64,000 bases of DNA from Candidatus Heimdallarchaeota archaeon (GTDB taxonomy: Archaea > Asgardarchaeota > Heimdallarchaeia > Heimdallarchaeales > Heimdallarchaeaceae). A program made the translations under genes and the position numbers. Under the pieces are notes generated by a model. That model had not been told where the DNA came from and made no database searches. It worked only from the letters and a program-made list of their open reading frames with translations. This document shows, piece by piece, positions 1 to 8,663 of the stretch (its first letter is position 1; each line of letters begins with the position of its first letter). Location: NCBI GenBank assembly GCA_016840095.1, contig JAEOSZ010000024.1, positions 1 through 64,000 of the forward strand. The letters run 5' to 3'.

Positions 1-1602
1 AGCAGCTGCAAACAGAAAACCAACTATATGTTTCAAGACTTTATACTCTTGATTAATCTCCTCTATAGCATATTTATTTTTGAGCTTACCAAACAATCTA
101 ATTTTGAATAACAATGTAGCTATCCCAATTAGTGGAAAAGAAGGAATAAAAGCCAAAACCATAAATAGAGTTGGATAGAAGATGGGGGAACCTATTAAGA
201 ATAACACTGAAATTAAAGCCGCGAATATAATTGTACTAAAGAAGTAAGGTAATTTTGCATTGAATTGCTGTCGAGGATCAATAGGTAAAGATGCTGTGAT
301 TGTTTCTCCTCCAGTTTCTATATTTGTTAGACTGACACACAGAATGTATGTGTTCATAACAACATACCCCATTAAAACTATAGACAAATCAGTTAAACCT
401 GTATTTCCCATAATTTCGGTAAAAGCTCCAGTAAATCCTAAAATAGCAACGTAAATTGGCATCATAATTGGCATAATTAGCATCATGATTTGTTGCGTTT
501 CTCTAGTTATAATGGAGATATCTCGTTTCATATAAGCTCTTGTTGGAGTTGAAGATTTTATAGAAATATCATCTACAACAGTCTTTTTCCTCTTAGGATC
601 AAACCTCTTTATATCTGGCGAAGAAATGTTTCTCAAATCCCTTAGAGCTTTTCTTACAACTATATAGATTATGAAAACGTAAAGAAAAGAACCTATTACT
701 GATCCTAGAATAACTAATTTTGGAATCGATGAAAAACCTAGAATAAACCCATTTAACAGATATGATAATGAGAAGGGAAAAGGTACAAATGACAAGACTA
801 TGTTCAACGTTGTTGAGGAAGCAGAACTAAGTGGATATATTTGAAAGAGAAGAGGAAGTTTTTGAATTCCAATTTGAAAAATTGTTACTACTAGCATTGA
901 AGCAATCAAATAGATCAGCATTGTAGAAATTCTAATGAAGTTAGCTTTTTTAGAATTGAAATCATATTCTTCCATTACTATTGCTAACCTGCGACTTAAA
1001 ATGACCAGAATTGCTAAATTAAACATGGTGTTTAGAAGTGAGATGATAATACTAACTAAAGAAATGAGTATTATTCTACCTACTCCTATATATGCTCCAA
1101 CAGCCATGCTTACAGCTGTTGTTACACCTACTGGAAGAACTAGGGACATAACAATTAATTGAACATTGATACTTCGTGCGAATGTAAAGAAACCAATCTT
1201 CTGTATATGTTTTCTATTAAAAGGTAAAGTGTGAATCCATTCGTATGGCCCCCCAGACATTATTCCCCAAGAGAGCATTAAAGCAAATACAATTAGGATT
1301 ACTATCTGTAAAACGAAGAAGATAGCCATTGATAAGCTTGATGCAAAGGTTATCCATTCTGGGTTTGTTCCATAATTAATATACGTTTGAAAGATTGAAA
1401 TCACAGGTAAGAAAGCTAAAGTGGCAATATATATTGCTGTCATGAATTTGAAGATCATATCCTGCGATCTAGCCATCTTATCTTTTTGTATTCTCTCAAG
1501 GAATCTCTGCTGGTTACTTCCTGCTGATTGTAGTTGAGCGTGAAGAATAGCTTCTCTATAAACTCTTTTGGAGACTTTATATAACTCTGTATTATTCATC
1601 AT
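1..1602 (-). CDS. ABC-2-type exporter permease, C-terminus beyond the window
   Basis: This is an open frame on the minus strand running off the left edge, so about 534 residues are visible and no stop is seen. It starts at tandem ATG codons at 1602/1599, 8 bases after the stop of the ABC ATPase gene upstream, so the two form an operon. The protein has a basic cytoplasmic N-terminus with an ERIQKDKMARSQD stretch, then many hydrophobic helices arranged in two blocks around a polar linker (KRFDPKRKKTV). This fits the membrane half of an ABC-2-type exporter that works with the neighbouring ATPase. The substrate cannot be told. Membrane role is well supported; the exact family is an inference from context. 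Confidence 0.75.
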   Translation of the reverse strand, partial: MMNNTELYKVSKRVYREAILHAQLQSAGSNQQRFLERIQKDKMARSQDMIFKFMTAIYIATLAFLPVISIFQTYINYGTNPEWITFASSLSMAIFFVLQIVILIVFALMLSWGIMSGGPYEWIHTLPFNRKHIQKIGFFTFARSINVQLIVMSLVLPVGVTTAVSMAVGAYIGVGRIILISLVSIIISLLNTMFNLAILVILSRRLAIVMEEYDFNSKKANFIRISTMLIYLIASMLVVTIFQIGIQKLPLLFQIYPLSSASSTTLNIVLSFVPFPFSLSYLLNGFILGFSSIPKLVILGSVIGSFLYVFIIYIVVRKALRDLRNISSPDIKRFDPKRKKTVVDDISIKSSTPTRAYMKRDISIITRETQQIMMLIMPIMMPIYVAILGFTGAFTEIMGNTGLTDLSIVLMGYVVMNTYILCVSLTNIETGGETITASLPIDPRQQFNAKLPYFFSTIIFAALISVLFLIGSPIFYPTLFMVLAFIPSFPLIGIATLLFKIRLFGKLKNKYAIEEINQEYKVLKHIVGFLFAAA

Positions 1603-1610
1603 GCATCAGC

Positions 1611-2444
1611 CTATTTTTTATTGTTGGAAAACATTTTTTTAAGATTTTGAATTATATGAGCTACAGATTCATCTTGACTTGTAAGTTTTAGAAAAATATC
1701 TTCTAAATCAGCACCTGCTTTATTAGCCATTAAAGATAACTCTTTTACTGTACCCATCGCAACTAATTTTCCTTTATCAATAATTGCAATTCTATCACAT
1801 ATTTCTTCAGCTACTTCAAGTATATGCGTGGAAAAAATAACAGCACCACCTCGTTCTGTGTGAAGCTCTAAAATTTCTTTGAGAACTTTAGCTGATTTAG
1901 CATCAAGTCCAGTGAGAGGTTCATCGACGATAAGCAAATCAGGATCATGAAGTAGAGACGCTATTACTTGCATCTTTTGTTTGTTCCCTCTTGATAAAGT
2001 TGCAATCAATTTATCATAATACTCAACCGCTTCGAAGCTATCAAAATAATAACGAAGTTTTTCAGTTGTCTCAGCTTCATTAAGATTCCTTATAGAAGAA
2101 ATAAAATTGAAAAGCATTCTTGGAGTCATTGATTTGTAAATAAGAGGGTCTTCAGATACATATCCTAAACGATTCTTAACCTTAACTTCATCCTTACTAG
2201 GATCCAAACCAAAAACTTCGATTTCTCCACTATCTTCTTCAATAAGCCCTAAAAGAATTTTAACTGTTGTCGTTTTACCTGCGCCGTTAGGACCAAGTAA
2301 ACCGAATATTTCTCCTGGTCTTACATCAAACGATAAATCATTCACTGCTATAACTTCACCAAAACTTTTTACTAAATTCTCTACTTTAACCATTACTCCA
2401 TTTTGTTTTCCATTTCTGATTTGTCTTAGTTCTTGTTCTGACAT
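1611..2444 (-). CDS. ABC transporter ATP-binding protein, exporter type
   Basis: A 277-residue nucleotide-binding subunit that would power the permease encoded just downstream. Visible motifs are Walker A (GPNGAGKTT, about residues 50-58), Walker B followed by the D-loop (LLIVDEPLTGLD), and the H-loop (FSTHILEV). The signature motif is LSRGN instead of the usual LSGGQ, a variant seen in ABC-2 exporters. The start at 2444 gives a polar leader of 17 residues before the core beginning MVKVENLVK, which could be an alternative start. The C-terminal 40 residues resemble the regulatory tail (DLEDIFLKLT) of drug and bacitracin exporter ATPases. The substrate is unknown. Confidence 0.9.
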   Translation of the reverse strand: MSEQELRQIRNGKQNGVMVKVENLVKSFGEVIAVNDLSFDVRPGEIFGLLGPNGAGKTTTVKILLGLIEEDSGEIEVFGLDPSKDEVKVKNRLGYVSEDPLIYKSMTPRMLFNFISSIRNLNEAETTEKLRYYFDSFEAVEYYDKLIATLSRGNKQKMQVIASLLHDPDLLIVDEPLTGLDAKSAKVLKEILELHTERGGAVIFSTHILEVAEEICDRIAIIDKGKLVAMGTVKELSLMANKAGADLEDIFLKLTSQDESVAHIIQNLKKMFSNNKK

Positions 2445-2649
2445 TAACTTAACTCCATACTACTTTTTATTACCCTAATTAATATATAATTTTGAAAAGA
2501 AAAATTGTCAATACTATTCAAGGAAATAAGATTTTCTAAATTCCAATAAGTCTCTTCACTCATCACTTATCCAACTTTGACAGCTGTGGAATAGCTCCCG
2601 ATGGATGATTGCTAATACACCTTTATATACCTTTATTTTCGAAAATTCA

Positions 2650-4059
2650 CTAAACAATCTTTGTTAACAGAGGATTTCTTTTCAAAGCTAATTCAGTTGC
2701 TTTGTTAACAAAACTTGCAGGAAATCCTGAATGCTCAAGCAAATTCTTGAACAAAACTTCAGCTTGCTCCTTATCATATAATGAAAACGAAGTAATAATA
2801 TATGACATTGAAACGAGTTTTCTTAATTCATTGAAAACTACAACGGATGCCTTCTCTAGTTGTTGATCTTTCTGTTTTTCGATAATTGATACAAAATGAT
2901 TACTTGTTTTAAATCCTTTAATATCCCCATCTATTAGGTTGATTATTGTTGCTTCTTTTACGAATTTTCCTTTAGATTTTAACTTCTCAAATTGAGATAG
3001 AGACATCCCATAAATGCCTGTATTAAGTATCTGATTATCACCTATAATGTCAAAATCTTCATCCGCCCATTGGATTATCTCTGAAACGATATGTTGATTG
3101 AATATTGATAATGTATCAATAACCAATCTTGTAGTCAGTTTATCCCCAATTACTAATACAGTTTCATTTACAATAACAGGATAGAGAATAGATTCAAGTT
3201 TGCCATCAACTGCATTATTGAGAAAAGCTAATGAAAGATCTTCAACTTCAACAGATGAAAAATAATTTCCAGAATCCTCAATGTTTTGAATTATGTCCAG
3301 AATTTCAAGCATTTCAAACTGAGAATCTTGCTCTGCTAGAATTTTGATTTTTTCAGAAATTAGTGGAAATATTCTAAACGCAATGTAATCAAGTTCTCTA
3401 GGAAACTTCAGAATGCCTAATATTGCTTGAGCTCCTTTTGAATCAATAACAACTAGTGCAGAGTGTTTTTTCTCTGGTGCTAGAAGAAGAATGCAAGCTA
3501 GCTTTTCCTGAAATTCTTGATTTAAATCATACTTCTGTAACATATTCAAAATTTCTACAGCATCCTCCTTTTTACCAACTGTTTCAATTATTTCGAAGTC
3601 AGATTCATCAAATCTGATAATACTAAAAATAAGAGGTTCAGCATCTCTTAGTGGATTCTTTGCAAAGAAAAGTGGAAGGTTGTAGATATCATGAAGTATG
3701 TGTTCCAAAATTAATTCAGCTTCACCTTCAGTGAGTAGATTTTCATCTTTCTCAAAGAGCATAGGTTCAGCACTCAAACGAATCTGTTCCATAATTTGTG
3801 TAAGCTGTTTATCTGAGAAGAGAGTCTCTTCAACTCTTGTTTCTATAATGAATATAAAATCTAAAACTTGCACAAATGAGATGTTTTTATCATGATAAGA
3901 TATAGATTGAAGTTCTTGTCTATGAACTTCTTTAGCAAAAGTAATGATGGCACTAATGAGACTTGTAGCAAGTATTTGCTGTGTTTCTGCATAAACCTCT
4001 GGTTTTGAAGCCAACAAGATTCCTGAAGAAGTTACCAAAGAAATTTGTAAGCTTCGCAT
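2650..4059 (-). CDS. longin-like N-terminus with DENN-like C-terminus, paralogue A
   Basis: A 469-residue protein, no signal peptide or membrane helix. It is a clear paralogue of the gene at 4913-6310. Residues 1-75 are the most conserved part and read as a longin/roadblock-type fold: strand ISLVTSSGILLASKP, a helix (ILATSLISAIITFAKEV), then strands around SISYHDKNISFVQVLDFIFIIET. Residues 143-240 could be a second alpha/beta sensor-like domain. Residues 278-330 (VIVNETVLVIGDKLTTRLV, then IDTLSIFNQH) resemble the cDENN core, where a strand 'GRPVVIVG' precedes a helix ending in an aromatic-Pro region. Longin plus DENN is the make-up of eukaryotic Rab/Arf/Rag regulators. The longin call is fairly sure; the DENN call is inference. 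An alternative is a Mon1-like tri-longin protein. It is probably transcribed alone. Confidence 0.6.
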   Translation of the reverse strand: MRSLQISLVTSSGILLASKPEVYAETQQILATSLISAIITFAKEVHRQELQSISYHDKNISFVQVLDFIFIIETRVEETLFSDKQLTQIMEQIRLSAEPMLFEKDENLLTEGEAELILEHILHDIYNLPLFFAKNPLRDAEPLIFSIIRFDESDFEIIETVGKKEDAVEILNMLQKYDLNQEFQEKLACILLLAPEKKHSALVVIDSKGAQAILGILKFPRELDYIAFRIFPLISEKIKILAEQDSQFEMLEILDIIQNIEDSGNYFSSVEVEDLSLAFLNNAVDGKLESILYPVIVNETVLVIGDKLTTRLVIDTLSIFNQHIVSEIIQWADEDFDIIGDNQILNTGIYGMSLSQFEKLKSKGKFVKEATIINLIDGDIKGFKTSNHFVSIIEKQKDQQLEKASVVVFNELRKLVSMSYIITSFSLYDKEQAEVLFKNLLEHSGFPASFVNKATELALKRNPLLTKIV

Positions 4060-4140
4060 ACTATAGAAAGAGTTTATCTCCCTTAAGTAAATTTCTTTAG
4101 TGGAAAAGGAATATTAATGTACGAAGAGTTGATTAAATAG

Positions 4141-4905
4141 ATGAAAGAAGAAATAATCCTTTACCAGAAATTAACTCATAGAGCTTGGGCTGCTAAAGAA
4201 ACCATCAATCACAATGGATGGTTAGTTAGATTATCAGAGGGAGTTACAAATCGTGTAAATAGCGTTCTTCCTCTTGTATATCATGGTCATGGGGATAATC
4301 TTGAATCAGATATCAATCTTGTTGAAAAAATGTATAAAGAAAATAACCTTCCTTTAGTGTTTCAAATTCCTGATTATGTTGAACCTTCAAACTTGGTTGA
4401 GTTTCTTGAGAATATTGGATTTGAGAGTTTTAGTGAAACTGCTGTTATGAGTAGAGAAGTTAATCAAGAACAAGATACATTAATCAATGATTCATTTGAT
4501 TACAAATTTGAAAAAGATGCTTCTGAACATTGGTTTAAAACTTTACAAAGAATAAACAAAATAGATAACTATAGACTTGAAGCTATAAGAAAAATCATTT
4601 CACGAACTTCAAATTCTAAAGTAACCTGCTCAGTCAATATCAATAATAGAACCACAGGAATAGTGTTAGGGGTTATTGAAAGACCATTCATGGGGATATA
4701 TGATTTATTAGTAGACCCAGATTATAGAAGAAAGGGAATAGGTGAATTCATCATGAAGAAAATGTTGCTTCACGCTTATGAAAGCAATTTGAGCACAATT
4801 TATCTTCAAGTTGAAGTAAAAAATCTTCCAGCTGTTAAATTGTACAAGAAACTTAATTTTCAAGAGCTGTTCAAGTATAGATATATGAAAAGAAAGAGAG
4901 AGTAA
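4141..4905 (+). CDS. GNAT family N-acetyltransferase
   Basis: A 254-residue protein with a C-terminal GNAT acetyl-CoA-binding core. Strand 4 (GIYDLLVDPDYRRKG) is followed by the pyrophosphate loop RRKGIG (residues 196-201) and the helix that starts at GEFIMKKML, and the family's NLPAVKLYKKLNF ending is intact. The N-terminal half (GWLVRLSEGVTNRVNSVLPL) resembles the first half of the tandem GNAT proteins that acetylate small substrates. It transfers acetyl from acetyl-CoA to an unidentified amine. It lies divergent from paralogue A on its left (81 bases apart) and convergent with paralogue B, whose stop is 7 bases away. Confidence 0.85.
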   Translation: MKEEIILYQKLTHRAWAAKETINHNGWLVRLSEGVTNRVNSVLPLVYHGHGDNLESDINLVEKMYKENNLPLVFQIPDYVEPSNLVEFLENIGFESFSETAVMSREVNQEQDTLINDSFDYKFEKDASEHWFKTLQRINKIDNYRLEAIRKIISRTSNSKVTCSVNINNRTTGIVLGVIERPFMGIYDLLVDPDYRRKGIGEFIMKKMLLHAYESNLSTIYLQVEVKNLPAVKLYKKLNFQELFKYRYMKRKRE

Positions 4906-4912
4906 CTCTATT

Positions 4913-6310
4913 CTAAACCAAGTAATCAATTAAAGGATTTATGTTTACTGCAAGTACAACAGCTTTCTTAAAGAAACTAGCTACATTGCCGCTTGCCGAT
5001 GAAAGACCCTTAAGTTTACTTTTGGCTTTTTCTTTATCAAAAAGAGCTAAAGAAGTTAATTCGAGACTTAGATTTACTAGTTTCTCTAAATCGTGTACGA
5101 TTTTGGTTACAACTTCAGCTATCGAAAGACGTTTGACCGTATCAAATAGTTTTTTGAAATGTGTGCTTGAATTTTCTCCATTCACTCTACTAGCTTCAAG
5201 ATTAATATTGGTTTCAGATGTGGATATTTGACCATCTTCTAACAGTTTGTTATATAATGAGGACGACATTCCACATAGTCTTGCATGTAACACACATTTA
5301 CCATTTTTTGACATGTCTTCTTCATTTATCCAAGGATTAACAGAAGTTTGTAAATGTTGAGTAAAAATGGATAACGAGTCAATAACTAATTTGACTGTAG
5401 GTTTATCTCCCACAATATAAATTGGTTCTCCAACAATTGCTGAATATATGGCTTTTTCAAAATTCTTACTGATTGTTCTATCCAAAAATGTAGGAGAGAG
5501 ATCTTCTAAATTCAATTTTGATAATCTATTACCTGGATCATCGAGTTCAATTAGACCATTAAGAATTTCCTGCATGTTTTTATCTTTTCCGAGATTCTCT
5601 AGTTCATTATTCAGAAGATTGTGAAGTCTAAACAATACTAGATTCATACTTTGAGGGAACTTTAAAACACCGACTTTGGATACATTTCCTAAAGATTCTA
5701 CAACAGTATATGCAATGCTTTTCTCATCTTCAAGAGAGGTTAGTAACCCACCAATTTTATCTTTATATCTTTCATTTGCCTTTAGATTATCTAACATCAG
5801 AGCAATCATTGGAATATGTGATCCTGAACCTACTTTGTCTTTTATTTCCCAGCCTTTATCTGAATGAATAATTGTGAAGTAAGAAATATCTGCAGTTTTC
5901 AATGGTTGTTCTGAAATGGATAGATTCAGAAGTTGTATATCTTGAAGACACCTATCTAGGATTATTGAAGCTTCACCTTCTGTTATAGCATTAGGATCAG
6001 CTCCATCCAAAAGAGGACCTGTACATGCTTTTAATTTTTCCAACAATTGATTCAAAAATTGCTCTGTTAAATTAGATTCTTCATCTATGGTTTCAAGTAT
6101 AAGAACAAAATCATGAACTCGAATAAAAGAAACTGTTCTGTCGTGATAAGATATCGATTGTAATTCTCTGTGATGTACCTCTTTTGAAAAAGAAATTAAA
6201 GCTGTCATTAAACCAGTAGCTAGAATCTGTCTTGTGTCGTCTACAGCTTCAGGTTTTGAAGCTAGTAGTATTCCAGTTGATGTTACAAGAGATATCTTAA
6301 TGTTTAGCAT
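4913..6310 (-). CDS. longin-like N-terminus with DENN-like C-terminus, paralogue B
   Basis: A 465-residue paralogue of the 2650-4059 product. The first 70 residues are more than half identical (shared ISLVTS-GILLASKPE, then SKEVHHRELQSISYHD), while the rest has drifted, so the N-terminal domain is under the tightest constraint. A middle segment holds GVLKFPQSMNLVLFRLHNLL, matching GILKFPRELDYIAFRIFPLI in paralogue A. The C-terminal part has AIVGEPIYIVGDKPTVKLV then IDSLSIFTQH, again like a cDENN strand-helix. The start at 6310 is a clean ATG. Function is unknown. Proximity to the Arf-like GTPase operon suggests, but does not prove, a GTPase-regulator role. Confidence 0.6.
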   Translation of the reverse strand: MLNIKISLVTSTGILLASKPEAVDDTRQILATGLMTALISFSKEVHHRELQSISYHDRTVSFIRVHDFVLILETIDEESNLTEQFLNQLLEKLKACTGPLLDGADPNAITEGEASIILDRCLQDIQLLNLSISEQPLKTADISYFTIIHSDKGWEIKDKVGSGSHIPMIALMLDNLKANERYKDKIGGLLTSLEDEKSIAYTVVESLGNVSKVGVLKFPQSMNLVLFRLHNLLNNELENLGKDKNMQEILNGLIELDDPGNRLSKLNLEDLSPTFLDRTISKNFEKAIYSAIVGEPIYIVGDKPTVKLVIDSLSIFTQHLQTSVNPWINEEDMSKNGKCVLHARLCGMSSSLYNKLLEDGQISTSETNINLEASRVNGENSSTHFKKLFDTVKRLSIAEVVTKIVHDLEKLVNLSLELTSLALFDKEKAKSKLKGLSSASGNVASFFKKAVVLAVNINPLIDYLV

Positions 6311-6391
6311 CTATTCATCCCTTCTAAAAGCTATATAAGAAAATTTCTTTTGGTCTATATTATGAAAAATGTGAAAAAAATTGAGATAAGG

Positions 6392-7249
6392 TTATCTCCT
6401 CTTCTCTTGATTTCTCTTATCTCTGATGATATCTAGAACTTCTGGTGTAATTGTTGAATATCCCATTTCTTTTGCTTGTTCGACTATTTGAGTCATAGCT
6501 CTTTTTAGAAATACTCTGGGTATAGCTACAATTCTCTCACAAGCTTCATCTGTCCAGAATACTTCAGGATCAAGTCTATCAGCTTGATATCTTACAGTAT
6601 CTATGTCAACACCTTTTCCTTTAGGTAGAGGTTCTTTATATGGTGCTTTATGTTCAGCGAACCAGAAATATTGATTATCTCTGTAACCATAATCTATTGG
6701 CAAACTTGGAAACTTTCCGTCTCCATTGACTAAAGACTTATACCAGTTAGGTTTTATCAAAATCTTATCAATTCTTAACAAGTAATGAGATTCGTCTTCT
6801 CTTCCTTTGTATCTAAAAATATCTTCATTGTCATCCCAAGTACAGACTATAGATTGAATAGATTCACCAATAATTGGAGGAACAACACCGTTCTCCTCAC
6901 CATCTACAGGTATTAAAGTAAAGATGCTATCATCAAGTTTCTCTTCTGCTGTTTGTCCTGGAAATCCTAAACGAACGGTATTTTTTAGAATCTTTTTGTT
7001 ATAAGGTATGAAATTTAGTACAGCCTTTTTGGTTCTCTGTATATTCATTGATGTATTACTGTCAACTCGAGATATAAGCATCATAGCATGTTTATCTGCT
7101 ATTCCAAACGGAAAAACTAGTGAGTACGGACCTATGTTTACTGCTCCAGATTCAGAATAAGTTGTTACTAATACAACTGGCATTGGATAAAAGGACGAGG
7201 TTTGATAGAAATTATCTAACACTCGTATTTCTTCGAATTTGTGTTTCAT
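6392..7249 (-). CDS. flavin-reductase-like split barrel fused to a PCP_red-like domain
   Basis: A 285-residue protein, last gene of a four-gene operon; its start is 5 bases after the 7TM gene's stop. Residues about 20-200 match FMN-binding split-barrel flavin reductases: PMPVVLVTTYSESGAVNIGPYS at the start of the fold, then an isoalloxazine-side segment (MLISRVDSNTSMNIQRTKKAVLNF). The last 54 residues (WTDEACERIVAIP, then KRAMTQIVEQAKEMGYSTIT) resemble the PCP_red domain found at the C-terminus of the ChlB subunit of dark protochlorophyllide reductase, where the pattern is W-pEA--RL--IP-FVR----R--E-yA---G---It. The reaction is unknown. The flavin fold is fairly sure; the PCP_red similarity was recognised by eye. 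Confidence 0.7.
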   Translation of the reverse strand: MKHKFEEIRVLDNFYQTSSFYPMPVVLVTTYSESGAVNIGPYSLVFPFGIADKHAMMLISRVDSNTSMNIQRTKKAVLNFIPYNKKILKNTVRLGFPGQTAEEKLDDSIFTLIPVDGEENGVVPPIIGESIQSIVCTWDDNEDIFRYKGREDESHYLLRIDKILIKPNWYKSLVNGDGKFPSLPIDYGYRDNQYFWFAEHKAPYKEPLPKGKGVDIDTVRYQADRLDPEVFWTDEACERIVAIPRVFLKRAMTQIVEQAKEMGYSTITPEVLDIIRDKRNQEKRR

Positions 7250-7254
7250 TATTT

Positions 7255-8118
7255 TCAGCTCTTAGCTATTTGTTGGTATTGTATCTCAAACCAAGATCTT
7301 TTTCGTATCATCTTCCTGAACCATGTTGGCATTATCCATCCTAAGTACATTAGAACATAAGCACCAGCAAAAGATAGGGCTCTTAATGCTGCAATAGTCA
7401 TCATCAAGGCAGGAATAGTTGCTAATTGTGCATCAAATGCAGATAACATTCCTCCAAGCAAATATAATATTGTTCCAAGCCCAATTGTTTGTAGTCCTCT
7501 TTTTCTTACTGGTTGATCAGATTTTCTGGATAATCTCCATGCTCTCCAACCAATTCTTCCTGTAACATAGATTGAAACAATTATCTGTACTAATTGAATA
7601 ACTAAGTAATAGGATACAGTAAATAGTTGAGGTGTAATACTAACTGCCTCTGAAAAGAACAGAGGATTAACATATAAGTCATCTAGCAACAACGAGTATA
7701 CTGGTGAAGATGCAAAAACATCGTACCCAACAAGTGCAGTTGCCATTCCAAAGAAGAACATTAAGAAAGCAAAAATGAAAATCCTAACAATCTCATTATC
7801 TTTCAAAATGTGTCTGCAAGCAAAAATATAGAGAAAGCCAAAAGCAGGAAGAAGCATCAATGGTCCTAATGCTGCAAGCAAATAAGTTAACTCATTAATT
7901 ACTGCTCCATTAAAAATGAATGATATCCTATATGCAATACTTACTGCTGAAGTCGCTGAAAAGAAGATATAGGCAAAAAGGAGCATGAAAGTTCCAATAG
8001 TTCTTTTCCTAAAGAAATTGACTAGTAAGAAAATCACCAAAGTAAAACTGAATAAGAAATTGATTATTGATGTAATCATGAGAAAATAAGTTGAAGTATC
8101 TAAAACTGGAATAGCCAC
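7255..8118 (-). CDS. seven-transmembrane-helix protein in a small-GTPase operon
   Basis: A 287-residue integral membrane protein with seven hydrophobic segments at about residues 11-35, 41-63, 75-100, 110-133, 163-186, 208-228 and 233-262. Loops are short except for an acidic one (DDLYVNPLFFSEAVS) between helices 4 and 5 and a strongly basic one (RIGWRAWRLSRKSDQPVRKR) between helices 5 and 6. The C-terminal tail is basic (RKMIRKRSW), and the positive-inside rule places it in the cytoplasm. The gene starts 5 bases after the Arf-like GTPase stop, so the two are co-expressed and probably co-translated. No family was recognised. A receptor or membrane anchor for the GTPase is a guess from context. 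Confidence 0.7.
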   Translation of the reverse strand: MAIPVLDTSTYFLMITSIINFLFSFTLVIFLLVNFFRKRTIGTFMLLFAYIFFSATSAVSIAYRISFIFNGAVINELTYLLAALGPLMLLPAFGFLYIFACRHILKDNEIVRIFIFAFLMFFFGMATALVGYDVFASSPVYSLLLDDLYVNPLFFSEAVSITPQLFTVSYYLVIQLVQIIVSIYVTGRIGWRAWRLSRKSDQPVRKRGLQTIGLGTILYLLGGMLSAFDAQLATIPALMMTIAALRALSFAGAYVLMYLGWIMPTWFRKMIRKRSWFEIQYQQIAKS

Positions 8119-8123
8119 TTATT

Positions 8124-8651
8124 TCACCCCATGAACTCTTCTACAAACCATTTGAAAGCGTCAAAAATCCCTTCTCCTGTCTTTGCAGATGTTTCGAAAA
8201 CTGCCCATTTAAATGGCAAATCTAGTAAGTTGAATTCTTCAATAAACTGAGTTTTTTCAATAACATCAGTAACATCACTTTTGTTAAGCAGTACTAAGAT
8301 ATTAAGCTCGTTTCCAAGCTGTGCACTTACTGTTTGTTGAAAGACATTTTTAGCTTCTTCGAATCTCATTGCATTGGATCTATCAACTACAAATACTATT
8401 CCATCAGATTTCTCATTTATGCTATGCCACATATTTCGGAAATCTTCCTGACCAGCTAAATCAAATACATTGATTTGTAGATTAGGTAAATGCAAAGTTT
8501 CTCTGTTAACACCCATAGTAGGTGTTGTTTCTACGAATTCTCCTGTTTCCAAGTATCGTAATATTGTTGTTTTTCCAGCATCATCTAAACCACATATGGT
8601 TATATCAGCATGCTTGGATTTGCTTTTGAATAAGTTACGTAAGAATGACAT
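8124..8651 (-). CDS. Arf-family small GTPase
   Basis: A 175-residue Ras-superfamily GTPase of the Arf/SRP-receptor-beta type. All G-motifs are present: G1 GLDDAGKTT (21-29), switch I threonine in PTMG (T45), G3 DLAGQ (64-68; the DxxGQ form is typical of Arf), G4 NKSD (123-126) and G5 TSAK (154-157). The N-terminus (MSFLRNLFKSKSK) is short, basic and amphipathic as in Arf proteins, but residue 2 is Ser, so there is no N-myristoylation signal. It would cycle between GTP and GDP states at a membrane. It sits between a longin gene (12 bases upstream) and a 7TM gene (5 bases downstream), suggesting those are its partners. Confidence 0.92.
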   Translation of the reverse strand: MSFLRNLFKSKSKHADITICGLDDAGKTTILRYLETGEFVETTPTMGVNRETLHLPNLQINVFDLAGQEDFRNMWHSINEKSDGIVFVVDRSNAMRFEEAKNVFQQTVSAQLGNELNILVLLNKSDVTDVIEKTQFIEEFNLLDLPFKWAVFETSAKTGEGIFDAFKWFVEEFMG

Positions 8652-8663
8652 CTCTTTCCCTCA

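Noticed and set aside
4708-4929. A 73-codon minus-strand frame inside the GNAT gene
   Set aside because: It is antisense to the conserved GNAT core and has no recognisable features.
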